Shown here piece after piece: positions 7,454 to 16,760 of a DNA stretch of 64,000 nt (position 1 is its first letter; every line of letters begins with the position of its first letter). The stretch comes from CAZFLD01 sp964519835. Its GTDB lineage: Bacteria > Spirochaetota > Spirochaetia > DSM-27196 > CAZFLD01. Under the pieces are notes generated by a model. The model was not told the DNA's origin, did not search any database, and saw only the letters and a list, made by a program, of their open reading frames with translations. The DNA lies in assembly GCA_964519835.1 (NCBI GenBank), contig CAZFLD010000007.1, forward strand, positions 1-64,000, in the 5' to 3' direction. A program made the position numbers and the translations under genes.

Positions 7454-8056
7454 CTACGGCCGTGTCGCGATTCCGTAGCGCAACAGACCGTCTCCGCGTG
7501 TCGAATCCCGTTCCAGCTGGAAACCGGCGTCCCGGATTGAATCGACCGTCCTTCGATTGATGTTGCAGCCCGCTGAGAGTCGCCGCCAAACGGGATTCAC
7601 CCGGGTCATCACTCTGGCCAGCCTCGGACGAGGCGAGTGTACGTGCTCAACGTAGATCAGCCGCCCGCCGGGCCGAAGAACGCGATACAGTTCGGCCAAA
7701 CCTTGCACAGGTTCGGTCACAGTACAAAACACAAGGGTCGAAACGACCGTGTCGAATGCCCCATCGCCAAACGGCAGTTCTTCGGCCCTACCCGCCACAA
7801 AGGAAGCATCTACCCGATTCGGGATTGGAAAAGTCGTCGGTCGGTCCCGGATGGCTACGTCGAGGCCCGTATACGAGACTATCGACGACCACCGATAGTA
7901 ACCCAAGTTCGCACCCGTTCCCACACCGACCTCGAGGACGTCTCCCGTGGCACAAGACACAAGATCGGCACGTACCTCACGGAGGACCGAGAGCTCAAGG
8001 GGGAACATCGCGATATCAAAAAACAGATCACCAGCGGTCACGGCATCAAGATACAA
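7454..8056 (-). CDS. SAM-dependent methyltransferase, UbiE/Methyltransf_11 type
   Basis: A 200-residue class I methyltransferase. Motif I is VLEVGVGTGANLGYY near residues 40-54. An acidic residue follows in YTGLDVA, motif post-I is ELPFGDGAFDTVVSTLVFCT, and YRVLRPGGRLIYVEH is motif III. The likely start is TTG 8056, because upstream in-frame codons reach a stop within a few triplets. The substrate is unknown. Relatives act on phospholipids, quinones or small molecules. It converges with the aminotransferase and diverges from sppA. Confidence 0.8.
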   Translation of the reverse strand: MYLDAVTAGDLFFDIAMFPLELSVLREVRADLVSCATGDVLEVGVGTGANLGYYRWSSIVSYTGLDVAIRDRPTTFPIPNRVDASFVAGRAEELPFGDGAFDTVVSTLVFCTVTEPVQGLAELYRVLRPGGRLIYVEHVHSPRPRLARVMTRVNPVWRRLSAGCNINRRTVDSIRDAGFQLERDSTRGDGLLRYGIATRP

Positions 8057-8200
8057 ACATCGCTATGTTTCGACACGAGAATGCCGGAAATCGCGACCGT
8101 GCACCGGTCGGCGCCTCAGACAAGGCCGGCCGCCCGGCCCGCCCCTTTCAGGGGGTGCGGCCGATTTGACCTCGAGCACCGTCACCGCCACCTTTACCGT

Positions 8201-9799
8201 ATGAAATATGCAGTGTTATCACTCAAAGGCGATTTTCGTGAGTCCGGACCGGCCTCGCGGTTCGCGGCGTTGGCAACGGGGCCATTTACAGCCCACGATG
8301 CGCTGCGTTTCCGTGTGGAACGGATCATCGCCAGGTCGTCCGTCGATAGAGTCCTGGTAAAAAAGGCGGCGGGCTTTTCTGCGGGAAGCCCGGCTAATCT
8401 GGCGTCTATTCGTAAGCTTATTACCAAACTCCGCGAAGCAGGCAAAAAGACGGTTTTCTACGCCGCAGACTATGATCTTCCGGACCTGTATTTGGCCTCG
8501 GCCTGCGACATGCGGCTTGTCGGGCCCGTCGGAACAGTCCGACCAGCCGGGATTTTCCGGAGCTTTTTGTTTTTTGGGAAGCTGATCAAACAGCAGAAGG
8601 TCGAGGTTGATGTGTACCGTCACGGCAAATACAAAAGCGCCGCCGACGCCCTCACTCGTACCGACTTGGACCCGGCCAACCGCGAACAGTACGAAGACCT
8701 GCTCGGAGCGATCTACGAGTCCTGGCTCACCAAAATCACCGAGGGCTACGGGGTCGACCGAGCCACTGTAGACGAGCTGGTCTCGGGTGGTGTTCTGTCG
8801 GCCAAAGAGGCAAGAGAGGCAGGCTGGATATCTGAGATTAAGACCTCCGATAGCTTGACTGCGGAGTGGATCAACGGCGGAGCCAAGCGTTTTAAAGTCA
8901 GAAAGATCAAGCCGAGGTACGGTCACGGTCCGAAAGTTGTGGTTCTAAACATCGAGGGCATGATCGCCGACGGGACGTCCCGGCCCGGTAGCCTTGTCGG
9001 AGACATCGTAGGAGCCGACAGCTTTGTGCCTGTCGTAAACGCCGTGCGACGGGACAAAAGCGTGCGTGGCGTGATCCTGCGCGTCAACAGTCCCGGAGGT
9101 TCGGCCACCGCCTCGGAGGACATTCGCGCCGCGCTCGGGCGCCTTGCGGAAGCCAAGCCGGTGGTTGTCTCGATGGCGGGCGTCGCGGCGTCCGGCGGCT
9201 ACTGGATCTCAACCGTGGGACCTATCGTCGCCGATGAGAACACCGTGACGGGGTCGATCGGCACCATTGTCGCCCGGTTCAACCTTCGCGCCATGGCAGA
9301 GCGCTACGGAATCACCGAGGACTCGATCGGATACGGGCCGTTGGCCGGCGCCTTTTCGCCGTTTACAAAGTCCACGAAGGAGTACAAGAGGGCCTTCGAG
9401 AAGGCCGCCGACTCGGTTTACGATTCGTTTTTGCGCCTGGTCGCCGAGTCGAGGTCGATGGACGTGGACGCGGTAAAGGACCGTGCAGAGGGACGCGTAT
9501 GGACAGGTACCGCCGCGTTCTCGCGGGGACTTGTGGACAAGGTGGGCGACTTTGATGGAGCCGTCGAAACGATAATGGAAAAGCTTGGGGTCGAAGGAGT
9601 AAAGCTGGTTTCCATGCCTCGAATCCGCCTGAGCTTTTTCGAGCGAATGATCCGGCGCAACATGCCTTCATCCGCGGTGGCCTATGATTTTAGCGCCGAC
9701 GTCGCGCTCCTGCACTCCGCTCCCTTGCTCGTCGCTCCCGAACTGTTGTTGTCTGAAGCCGCCCTTACTCGACTCTTGGGTCGATTTGGTCGTCGATAA
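8201..9799 (+). CDS. sppA: Signal peptide peptidase SppA, protease IV type
   Basis: A 532-residue tandem S49 protease. The N-terminal half carries the general base Lys in HGKYKSAADA (Lys145). The C-terminal half carries the nucleophile in AGVAASGGYW (Ser331) and the VNSPGGSAT substrate loop, the same split arrangement as the long SppA of E. coli. It degrades cleaved signal peptides in the membrane. The frame is open for another 560 bases upstream, but that part overlaps the methyltransferase gene antisense and lacks family character, so ATG 8201 is used. There is no obvious N-terminal membrane helix, and no clear ribosome site. Its last 35 bases overlap the convergent small gene. Confidence 0.88.
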   Translation: MKYAVLSLKGDFRESGPASRFAALATGPFTAHDALRFRVERIIARSSVDRVLVKKAAGFSAGSPANLASIRKLITKLREAGKKTVFYAADYDLPDLYLASACDMRLVGPVGTVRPAGIFRSFLFFGKLIKQQKVEVDVYRHGKYKSAADALTRTDLDPANREQYEDLLGAIYESWLTKITEGYGVDRATVDELVSGGVLSAKEAREAGWISEIKTSDSLTAEWINGGAKRFKVRKIKPRYGHGPKVVVLNIEGMIADGTSRPGSLVGDIVGADSFVPVVNAVRRDKSVRGVILRVNSPGGSATASEDIRAALGRLAEAKPVVVSMAGVAASGGYWISTVGPIVADENTVTGSIGTIVARFNLRAMAERYGITEDSIGYGPLAGAFSPFTKSTKEYKRAFEKAADSVYDSFLRLVAESRSMDVDAVKDRAEGRVWTGTAAFSRGLVDKVGDFDGAVETIMEKLGVEGVKLVSMPRIRLSFFERMIRRNMPSSAVAYDFSADVALLHSAPLLVAPELLLSEAALTRLLGRFGRR

Positions 9800-10055
9800 A
9801 AACCGGTAGGCCGAATAACTCATACTTGCCGAGGTAGTCCAAGTCCGGGTCCGGTGTCTCACCGAGGCGCGCACGGTAAGACTGCACAATTCGGTAGTGT
9901 TCCATGGACATAACAATCCGCGACGGAGCCGTGGTCGAAGACGAGTCTGAGGACAACGGCCATAGAGAGGCCGCTTCCCGCTTTTTGGCGATAAGCCCGT
10001 AGATCTCGGCGATTAGCTCTTCCGCCTTTGGGGCCCCGGAATGCTCGGCATCCAT
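9765..10055 (-). CDS. Hypothetical 96-residue protein
   Basis: A small soluble protein starting at ATG 10055, with GAGG 8 bases upstream. The upstream extension of the frame is Arg/Pro-rich and looks non-coding. It has a helical start (EELIAEIYGLIAKKREAASL), a Ser/Thr linker, then MSMEHYRIVQSYRARLG and a C-terminal FGLPVFIDDQ. No family is recognised. Its 3' end overlaps the convergent sppA by 35 bases. The 205 bases upstream hold only the terminator of the pyrophosphatase gene. Confidence 0.6.
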   Translation of the reverse strand: MDAEHSGAPKAEELIAEIYGLIAKKREAASLWPLSSDSSSTTAPSRIVMSMEHYRIVQSYRARLGETPDPDLDYLGKYELFGLPVFIDDQIDPRVE

Positions 10056-10224
10056 GGTCGTGCCTCGGTTTTGTCCACGGTTATAGCGCCGGGCGTTGCC
10101 CCTCGGCAACATCCGGCACAGCAATTCAGTGCTTGGCGACTCGCGCGCCGGGCATCGTTCGGCCTGGCAACTCGCCACCCGCCAAGGTGGCGTACCGCGG
10201 ACGAGCGTGATGCGGCGGCGGGCG

Positions 10225-10250
10225 AAAAAAGGCGCCGGAAGACCGGCGCC
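10225..10250 (-). terminator. Intrinsic terminator of hppA
   Basis: GGCGCCGG and CCGGCGCC form an 8-bp stem with loop AAGA. On the minus strand it is followed by six T residues. It lies just after the hppA stop codon. Confidence 0.85.
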
Positions 10251-10261
10251 CGTGACCATAA

Positions 10262-12424
10262 TTAGTTGAACAGCTCGAGAATATTGTACTTCTGGAAGAT
10301 CGAGACCGTAATCAGGGAAACAACCGCCATGATCTTGATCAGGATGTCGAGGGACGGCCCGACGGTATCCTTGAGCGGGTCCCCTACCGTGTCTCCGATA
10401 ACACCGGCCGCGTGGGCTTCGGATCCCTTGCCGCCGTGGTGACCGGTCTCGATGTACTTTTTGGCGTTATCCCAAGCGCCGCCGGCGTTCGCGGTAAAGA
10501 GGGCAAGCATAATTGCCGACAGCGTTGTTCCAATGAGAAGCCCACCGACAAACTCGGCGCCAAAAATAAAGCCTGTAACAATCGGCATAAGCACGGCGAT
10601 CAGCGCCGGCAGCTTCATTTCGCTGATGGCACCCTTGGAGGAGATCTCGATGCACAGCTTGTAGTCGGGTCGACTCTCGCCGGTGAGGATTCCAGGGTCG
10701 GCCTTGAATTGCCGCCGGACTTCCTGGACCATCTTCCGCGCCGCTTTCGCAACGGCCTCGATCAGGATACCGGAGAACAGGTACGGCAGAGCCGCGCCGA
10801 CGAGGGCTCCCGCCAACGTAAGCGTGTTCATCATGTTTAAGACTAGCTCAAAAAGACCCAAGGTCTGGCTTGGTCCCGCCTGACTGTACAAATACGAGGC
10901 GAACAGACTCAGTGCCGCGAGTGCCGCCGACCCGATCGCAAAGCCCTTTCCGATGGCGGCCGTGGTGTTTCCGACGGAGTCCAGTTCATCGGTGATCTCA
11001 CGCACGCGCGGGTCGAGCTTCGACATTTCGCTGATACCACCAGCGTTGTCTGCAATCGGCCCGTACGTGTCGACGCTGACTGTTGCCACGACAAAGGACA
11101 ACATGCCGATGGCGGCCATGGCTACGCCGTATAGTCCCGCGATTGCGTTCGCGCCAATAACGGCTACGGCGAGCATCAGAATCGGAAAAAACGTGGATTT
11201 CATTCCCGCGGCCAAGCCTTGAGTGATGGTAAGTGCCGTCCCCTCGCGGGAGGCGGCGGCTATGTTCTGTGTGGGCTTGAAGTCATAGCTCGTGAACCGT
11301 TCGGCAAGCTGGCCGATCACGATACCCGAGACGATACCCAACACCGCAGCGAGCCAAGGCGAAAGGGCACCGAGTCGAAATCCGATGGTGGCAAACTCTT
11401 CACCGCCGAAAAATAGAAAGGTCATAATGCCGTTGCCGATGAGAGTAAGCGCGGCGGACATCCACGTTGCAGCGTTTAGCTCCCGGTGCGGATTGTCGGA
11501 CACTTTTTTGACAACCAAAAAGAGGATGCCGAGGATACACGAGAGTACTCCAATGGCCGCAAAGATCATCGGGTAGTTGATGAGCTTTGTAACAAGGCCG
11601 TCCGAAATCGGCACCGGCGAATCCAGGTTTGTGTAAAAGATGTATGCCGACAGCACCACACTCGAGATGATGGAGCCGACATAGCTTTCAAGCAGGTCGG
11701 CCCCAAGACCGGCGACATCGCCAACGTTATCGCCGACGTTGTCCGCGATGGTTGCCGGGTTTCGAGGATCGTCTTCCGGAATATGTGCCTCGGTCTTTCC
11801 GACCAGGTCGGCACCCATGTCCGCGGCCTTCGTGTAGATACCGCCACCGACACGGTCGAACATCGCGATGATGGAACAGCCGAGCGCGTAGCCCGAGACG
11901 GTCATGGTAAACGGAATGTAATTGACGCCCAACCAGTTGGTTTCAATGGTCAGGCTCACCGGCGTCGACTGGCCCAGGACCATGCCAAAGACCACGTAAA
12001 TGACCGCCAAGCCAAGCAAGGAAAAACCACCGACCGAAAGGCCCATCACGCTGCCGCCCCGAAAGGCAACCTTTAGCGTACTCCCCAGGCTTGTCGTAGT
12101 CCGCGCCGTGTTTGAGACACGGACATTGGCCAGTGTGGCTATCTTCATGCCGACCCATCCGGCCGAAGCGCTCATCGCCGCACCAAGGACAAATGCGACC
12201 CCGGTGTACCACGAGACAACCACGCCTAGAATAATCGCGATAAAAATCGCGATAGTAAAAATGACCTTGTACTCGTGTTTGATAAACGCATCTGCGCCTT
12301 CCTGAATTGCTTCCGCAATCTCCTGCATCAACGGCGTGCCCGTATCGAGGCGTCTGACGCCGTAAAAGTTGATTGCGGCGAAGGAGAGTGCGCCAACTAC
12401 AGCCACTGCAACAAATCCAATCAT
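10262..12424 (-). CDS. hppA: K+-stimulated membrane pyrophosphatase (ion pump)
   Basis: A 720-residue polytopic protein with about 16 membrane helices. The pyrophosphate-binding signature follows GADLVGKTEAHIPEDDPRNP, and IADNVGDNVGDVAGLGADL supplies Mg-binding Asp residues. The matching C-terminal site is AHAAGVIGDTVGDPLKDT. It hydrolyses pyrophosphate and pumps H+ or Na+ across the cytoplasmic membrane. The motif GNTTAAIGKGFAIGSA has Ala where K+-independent enzymes have Lys, so it should be the K+-dependent class. Whether it moves Na+ or H+ cannot be read safely. It is a single gene with its own terminator, and length is normal. Confidence 0.95.
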   Translation of the reverse strand: MIGFVAVAVVGALSFAAINFYGVRRLDTGTPLMQEIAEAIQEGADAFIKHEYKVIFTIAIFIAIILGVVVSWYTGVAFVLGAAMSASAGWVGMKIATLANVRVSNTARTTTSLGSTLKVAFRGGSVMGLSVGGFSLLGLAVIYVVFGMVLGQSTPVSLTIETNWLGVNYIPFTMTVSGYALGCSIIAMFDRVGGGIYTKAADMGADLVGKTEAHIPEDDPRNPATIADNVGDNVGDVAGLGADLLESYVGSIISSVVLSAYIFYTNLDSPVPISDGLVTKLINYPMIFAAIGVLSCILGILFLVVKKVSDNPHRELNAATWMSAALTLIGNGIMTFLFFGGEEFATIGFRLGALSPWLAAVLGIVSGIVIGQLAERFTSYDFKPTQNIAAASREGTALTITQGLAAGMKSTFFPILMLAVAVIGANAIAGLYGVAMAAIGMLSFVVATVSVDTYGPIADNAGGISEMSKLDPRVREITDELDSVGNTTAAIGKGFAIGSAALAALSLFASYLYSQAGPSQTLGLFELVLNMMNTLTLAGALVGAALPYLFSGILIEAVAKAARKMVQEVRRQFKADPGILTGESRPDYKLCIEISSKGAISEMKLPALIAVLMPIVTGFIFGAEFVGGLLIGTTLSAIMLALFTANAGGAWDNAKKYIETGHHGGKGSEAHAAGVIGDTVGDPLKDTVGPSLDILIKIMAVVSLITVSIFQKYNILELFN

Positions 12425-12502
12425 GCCGATAGACCTCTTATTCTCGTGTTTGGCAGGTGTGAACCGCGACGGGTCCTGATACTATCACGAGGTCAAATTG
12501 CT

Positions 12503-13027
12503 ATGCAATCTCTAACGGCCCGTGTTACCTTGCCACGAGTGATTGACCATCAGGAGTTTGACTGGTCGAAATGGAAGCCCGTCGACCACGCTGTTTTGTG
12601 CTTTCTGCTCCGCGACGAAGAGGTGCTCTTGATCCACAAGAAGCGCGGCTTAGGCGGGGGTAAGATCAACGGGCCGGGCGGGCGCCTCGAGCCAGGTGAA
12701 AGCCCCGTCGAAGCGGCCGTTCGAGAGACGGAGGAGGAAGTCGGCATCACACCGCTGTCACCGGAGCCTCGCGGCGAGTTGTCTTTTTTGTTTATGGACG
12801 GATACGGGCTTCACGTCTATGTGTTTGTCGATCGTAGTTTCAGGGGCGTGCCGATTGAAACCGACGAGGCGCGTCCGTTTTGGTGCCGCTTGGATAAAAT
12901 CCCCTACGACGACATGTGGGCCGACGACAGGCTCTGGCTTCCCTATGCCCTAGCAGGCAAAACGGTCTCGGGCCGATTTGTCTTCGACGACGACAGAATT
13001 CTTACACAGGAGCTCGAAATCAGCTGA
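12503..13027 (+). CDS. Nudix hydrolase, MTH1-like
   Basis: A 174-residue protein with a full Nudix box, GGRLEPGESPVEAAVRETEE followed by EVGI. The segment before it, HKKRGLGGGKINGPGG, matches the MTH1/NUDT1 group that hydrolyses oxidised purine nucleoside triphosphates such as 8-oxo-dGTP to the monophosphate. FWCRLDKIPYDDMWADDR further resembles that group. ATG 12503 is chosen, with GAGG about 11 bases upstream. The frame extends upstream but overlaps hppA antisense. A role in sanitising the nucleotide pool is inferred from family. It converges with the GGDEF gene 5 bases away. Confidence 0.85.
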   Translation: MQSLTARVTLPRVIDHQEFDWSKWKPVDHAVLCFLLRDEEVLLIHKKRGLGGGKINGPGGRLEPGESPVEAAVRETEEEVGITPLSPEPRGELSFLFMDGYGLHVYVFVDRSFRGVPIETDEARPFWCRLDKIPYDDMWADDRLWLPYALAGKTVSGRFVFDDDRILTQELEIS

Positions 13028-13031
13028 CGCA

Positions 13032-15185
13032 CTATGCTTGGTCGACCCTCTTGTGTTCGATATCCGAGTAGTACACAACACGCCCCTTACCGGCAGCCTT
13101 GGTTGCGTACATTGCCACGTCCGCTTTTTGCAGCAAGCCCTCGATGGTTGTATCGTCTTCCGGATACACGGCGACGCCGATGCTCGCGCTGAGCGTACAT
13201 CTTTTGCGACCCACCCGAATCGGTCGTGACAGGCACTCGATGATCTTCTCCGCCACCGACTCCAACTCATCGTGAGAGCGTGACTGCCGGGCGAGCGCTA
13301 CGAACTCGTCGCCCCCGAGGCGCGAGATCACGTCCGACCGGCGCAGACTTGCACGTAGCCGTTTGGCAACTTCCACCAGTACGCCGTCACCCGCCTGATG
13401 CCCTAGCTCGTCGTTGATCGGTTTGAAGTCGTCGAGATCCAGGTAGTACACGCCGAAGCCCTGGTTGTTCCGCTGTGAGGAACCTATCAGATCGTTCATC
13501 AACTCACCGAGAAGACGACGATTGGGAAGGCCCGTGAGGTTATCGTGGTTTGCGAGATACGAGATCTTCTCGTTCGCCCGCTGCAACTCCTCATGCGCCA
13601 AGCTGTTGTCGATTGCGATCGAGATGTAAGAGCTAAGAATCCGCAACACCTCGACCGTCTCCTCGGTGTACGCGTGCTTGTGTGCGCTTTGCACGGAGAC
13701 AACACCGGTAATTCGGTCGCCGAAACTCAACGGATAAAAGACAAGTGATTGAGTGTCACGTGTGTTTTTTCTTCGGGCGCGGGAAGGGACATACTGTGCG
13801 TACTCCGATTCCACATCCTGGATCACCACCTCCTTTCGGTTTACCACGACCCACGAACCGAAGGTTGTGACCGGCTCCAATTCAACATCAAAGGGACTGA
13901 TCCGTCGCCCCTCCTCGATAAACAGCTCGTAGCGAAGGTTTTGCCCGTCCGCCGACAAGAGCGCGATGCCAAAAGTGGAGGCGTCCATCAAGCGATTGAT
14001 ATGTTTGTAGATGGATTCGAGCAATACGTCGATATCGAGCACACGAGCAATCTCGAGACCGATTTGGCTTATGACCTGCATGCGGTTATAGGCGGCATCG
14101 AGCTCGTCGGTTTTTGCCTTGAGATCGACGTTTCGAAGTCGATAGATCTCCGCCTCTCGTTTAGCCTGCTCTATCTCGTGGCTCACTGCCAGGGTGCGTT
14201 GACGCATCGTCGCCAACTCGGCGTTGGCCCGTAGTCTGATTTCTGCAAGCCGTCGCTCACTTCGCAGCGCGCCCGAGACGTCGCCGCCGGCCTCGAGCAA
14301 CACGGAAATTGCTTTGTACGCCCCTGCGACCGACTGGCCCGCCTTGATGGCTTCTCCTTCGCGGACGGCTTCTTGGAAAAGCTCCAACGCTTCATCCGAC
14401 CGTCCCCGCGCTTTGAGGAGTCCCGCGAGGTTCTGAAGGGCCTTTACGAGGACCGGTTTGTTTTCTGCTCGGCGACTCCGCGTAATGCTGTCGCGGTGCC
14501 GTGCCTCGGCGGTGTCAAAGTCGCCCAGATCTTCCGCGATTAGCCCGAGCTCCGTGAGCCACTCAGCATAGGCATGCGCGTCGTCCGCCTGCTCGGAGAG
14601 CGTCAACGCCTGACCGAGGTGCGCTTCAGCTTCTTCGAGACGGCCTTGACGGCGGTAGGCCGGTCCGAGATTTCCGTGTAGGTGCGCCGTCTGTTCGACA
14701 CTGCCGGACTCGGCCGGCAACACAAGCGCCTCTCTAAAATAGTCGATGGCGTCCGCAGTGCGTCCCATCTCGGCACGTATCTCACCAAGGTTGTTTAGCG
14801 CAGCTATCTCGCGTTCAACGTTTTTTTCTCGACGCGCCAACGCCAGCGAATCCTCGTAGTAAGCGCTTGCCTCCACATACTCGCCCAAACTCGAATAAAC
14901 AATGCCCACGGCATTAAGGGTCTTCATCAATCCGAGGTTGTCTTCCAGCCGCTTATAGAGCTCTTTTGCCTCCGAAAGCGTGGCTAAACCCGTGTCGTAC
15001 TTGGCGAGGTAGACTTCGCACAACCCGCGATTGAGGAGAGCTTCGGCAGTGCCGATGTCGTACTGTGCCTTTCGGGCCAACGTCAGAGCTCTGCCGGCAA
15101 TCTGAGCCGCCTTGCGGCTGTCCGCCAACATGACTTCCCAAGATTCAGCGTTAAGCTTGTCGATGGTCTCTTTTTGTCGACTCAA
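13032..15185 (-). CDS. TPR-GAF-GGDEF diguanylate cyclase
   Basis: A 717-residue soluble protein. Residues 1 to about 310 are tetratricopeptide repeats (for example GDVSGALRSERRLAEI). A coiled coil near 330-370 leads to a GAF domain at about 375-520, then a GGDEF domain. SRLGGDEFVAL near residue 625 is the active site for making cyclic di-GMP from two GTP. RRSD five residues before it fits the inhibitory I-site (RxxD), so product feedback is likely. The start is TTG 15185 with GAGG 4 bases upstream. It follows the cobalamin adenosyltransferase by 10 bases and is probably in the sigma factor operon. Confidence 0.88.
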   Translation of the reverse strand: MSRQKETIDKLNAESWEVMLADSRKAAQIAGRALTLARKAQYDIGTAEALLNRGLCEVYLAKYDTGLATLSEAKELYKRLEDNLGLMKTLNAVGIVYSSLGEYVEASAYYEDSLALARREKNVEREIAALNNLGEIRAEMGRTADAIDYFREALVLPAESGSVEQTAHLHGNLGPAYRRQGRLEEAEAHLGQALTLSEQADDAHAYAEWLTELGLIAEDLGDFDTAEARHRDSITRSRRAENKPVLVKALQNLAGLLKARGRSDEALELFQEAVREGEAIKAGQSVAGAYKAISVLLEAGGDVSGALRSERRLAEIRLRANAELATMRQRTLAVSHEIEQAKREAEIYRLRNVDLKAKTDELDAAYNRMQVISQIGLEIARVLDIDVLLESIYKHINRLMDASTFGIALLSADGQNLRYELFIEEGRRISPFDVELEPVTTFGSWVVVNRKEVVIQDVESEYAQYVPSRARRKNTRDTQSLVFYPLSFGDRITGVVSVQSAHKHAYTEETVEVLRILSSYISIAIDNSLAHEELQRANEKISYLANHDNLTGLPNRRLLGELMNDLIGSSQRNNQGFGVYYLDLDDFKPINDELGHQAGDGVLVEVAKRLRASLRRSDVISRLGGDEFVALARQSRSHDELESVAEKIIECLSRPIRVGRKRCTLSASIGVAVYPEDDTTIEGLLQKADVAMYATKAAGKGRVVYYSDIEHKRVDQA

Positions 15186-15195
15186 TAAACCTCGC

Positions 15196-15747
15196 CTACC
15201 TCAAACCCTCCGGATCATCCAACACACGGGCAAGCATAAAAAGATAATCCGAGAGGCGATTTAGGTACTGTTGGCAAACATGAAGGTGAATCAGGTGGCG
15301 GGAGCGTATGAGCCCGACGAGGGACCGTTCAGCTCGTCGCGCGATCGACCTGGCCATGTCTGCATGGGCGGAAGGTCGCGACGAACCGGACATCACAAAG
15401 GCGTCCGGGATATCCGCGCGGTCCGCCAGCTTTTTCATTTGCGCTTCCAGCACCTCCGTGTCCTTCTCGGTCGGGTGTTCGAACTGCTGGTATAGATCGC
15501 TCGACGGGGTCGTAGCAATCTCGCCGCCTATCTTCACAAGGTGTTTCTGAATGACGTATATCTCGCGGGCCGCGATTTTATCCTCTAAATACGCGCGCAT
15601 TAGCCCTAGACTCGACTGCAGCTCGTCCACGTCGCCAAGAGTTTGAAAAAAGATGTCGTCCTTTGTTCGCCGTTCGCCGCTATAGAGTGATGACTCACCC
15701 CGGTCGCCGCCGCGGGTAGTCACCTTCTCGAACTCGATCATACTCAT
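15196..15747 (-). CDS. Cob(I)alamin adenosyltransferase, PduO type
   Basis: A 183-residue PduO/MMAB-family protein. It begins with the ATP-binding TRGGDRGESSLYSGERRTKD and ends with the cobalamin/ATP motif SRHLIHLHVCQQYLNRLSDY. SIARRAERSLVGL holds the conserved Arg residues. It transfers the adenosyl group of ATP to cob(I)alamin, making coenzyme B12. The ATG overlaps the sigma factor stop (ATGA). No B12-dependent enzyme is in the window, so its client is elsewhere. The functional reason for pairing with a sigma factor is unclear. Confidence 0.92.
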   Translation of the reverse strand: MSMIEFEKVTTRGGDRGESSLYSGERRTKDDIFFQTLGDVDELQSSLGLMRAYLEDKIAAREIYVIQKHLVKIGGEIATTPSSDLYQQFEHPTEKDTEVLEAQMKKLADRADIPDAFVMSGSSRPSAHADMARSIARRAERSLVGLIRSRHLIHLHVCQQYLNRLSDYLFMLARVLDDPEGLR

Positions 15748-16667
15748 TTATCAAAGATCGCAGCCATTGTTTTGTCAAGCCGGAGCTTGCCCATTGCCCG
15801 TTTTTGTATTTGCCGCACTCGCTCCCGGGTAATCCCGAGAGCCGCACCGGCCTCCTCCAGCGTCCGCGGTGCCTCTCCGCTGAGTCCAAAACGCAGGGTG
15901 AGAATCCTCCGCTCTCGTTCCTCGAGCTTCTGCAATGCACTTTCAACCGTTTCGCCGGCGATGTCGACAAACGCATCGTGGTGAATATCCACCGGGACGC
16001 CGTCCTCGAGGACATCCGCAAACGACTTGCCGTTGTGTTCGTCCTCTACCATGGGACCATCCAGCGAAAGGATCGGCTGAGAAAGCCGTTTGATGCGTGT
16101 GACCGTCGCCGCGGGGACGCCAAGTTGTGCGCCGAGCTCGTCTTCAGTCGGTCCGCGCCCAAACTCGACCTCGAAGCGTTTTTCTATCGCGCAAGACTTT
16201 CTCACCAGCTGCATGAGATACACCGGCAAACGGACCGCTCGTCCGGTATCAGCCGTGGCTTTGACAACCGCTTGGCGAATCCACCAGGTGGCATAGGTAG
16301 AAAAGCGATAGCCCCGCCTGTAGTCATACCGACCTACCGCCTGCAGAAGACCAAGATTGCCTTCGTTAATTAGATCAACAAGATCAAGTCCGCGATTCCG
16401 GTACTTCTTAGCGATCGACACAACCAATCTGAGATTCGACTGTATCAATCGTTGTTTTTCACGGCTCAACTCCGATTCGAGACGGGCGAGGTCCCTAGGT
16501 CTCTTTGCCACCGGGTCGATCTGACTCTTGCGAAGCACCCGAACGCGACGTTGGAGGTCTGCGATGCTTTTGCCAATCTGCAGCTCCTCGCTACCGTTTA
16601 GCAAGGGGTATTTGGCGATTTCGGCGAGATAGATAGTAAGAGGATCGCTGTGCATCTCCTTGGCCAC
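15744..16667 (-). CDS. Sigma-70 family factor, group 2 (RpoS/RpoD-like)
   Basis: A 307-residue sigma factor. Region 1.2 is TIYLAEIAKYPLLNG and region 2 contains LVVSIAKKYRNRGLDLVDLI with FSTYATWWIRQAV. Region 3 follows, and region 4 ends with a helix-turn-helix (ALGITRERVRQIQKRAMGKL). The long N-terminal region 1.1 of housekeeping RpoD is missing, which suggests an alternative, stress-type factor. Start choice is hard. GTG 16667 falls about two bases after the predicted transcription start, while ATG 16655 has AAGGAG directly next to it with no spacing. Expression may be leaderless. It heads an operon with the adenosyltransferase and diguanylate cyclase. Confidence 0.9.
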   Translation of the reverse strand: MAKEMHSDPLTIYLAEIAKYPLLNGSEELQIGKSIADLQRRVRVLRKSQIDPVAKRPRDLARLESELSREKQRLIQSNLRLVVSIAKKYRNRGLDLVDLINEGNLGLLQAVGRYDYRRGYRFSTYATWWIRQAVVKATADTGRAVRLPVYLMQLVRKSCAIEKRFEVEFGRGPTEDELGAQLGVPAATVTRIKRLSQPILSLDGPMVEDEHNGKSFADVLEDGVPVDIHHDAFVDIAGETVESALQKLEERERRILTLRFGLSGEAPRTLEEAGAALGITRERVRQIQKRAMGKLRLDKTMAAIFDK

Positions 16668-16675
16668 CGGCCGAC

Positions 16676-16704
16676 ATCATAAACTCGTGCCATAGGCCGG
16701 TCAA
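16676..16704 (-). promoter_or_regulatory. Sigma-70 promoter of the sigma factor operon
   Basis: Minus strand -35 TTGACC (16704-16699), 17-base spacer, -10 TATGAT (16681-16676). Each box differs from consensus at one position. The start of transcription would fall near 16669, almost on the GTG start codon. Confidence 0.6.
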
Positions 16705-16760
16705 GAAGATAGCTATAATACGTCTTATATCGGCACAACTACACGCTGAGACATGAAAGG

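Noticed and set aside
7637..8200. Open frame continuing 560 bases upstream of sppA
   Set aside because: It lies antisense to the methyltransferase gene, is rich in Arg/His/Pro and has no family features. ATG 8201 begins the SppA-like sequence.
11486..12076. 196-codon open frame antisense to hppA
   Set aside because: It is a mirror of the conserved pyrophosphatase sequence, with biased composition.
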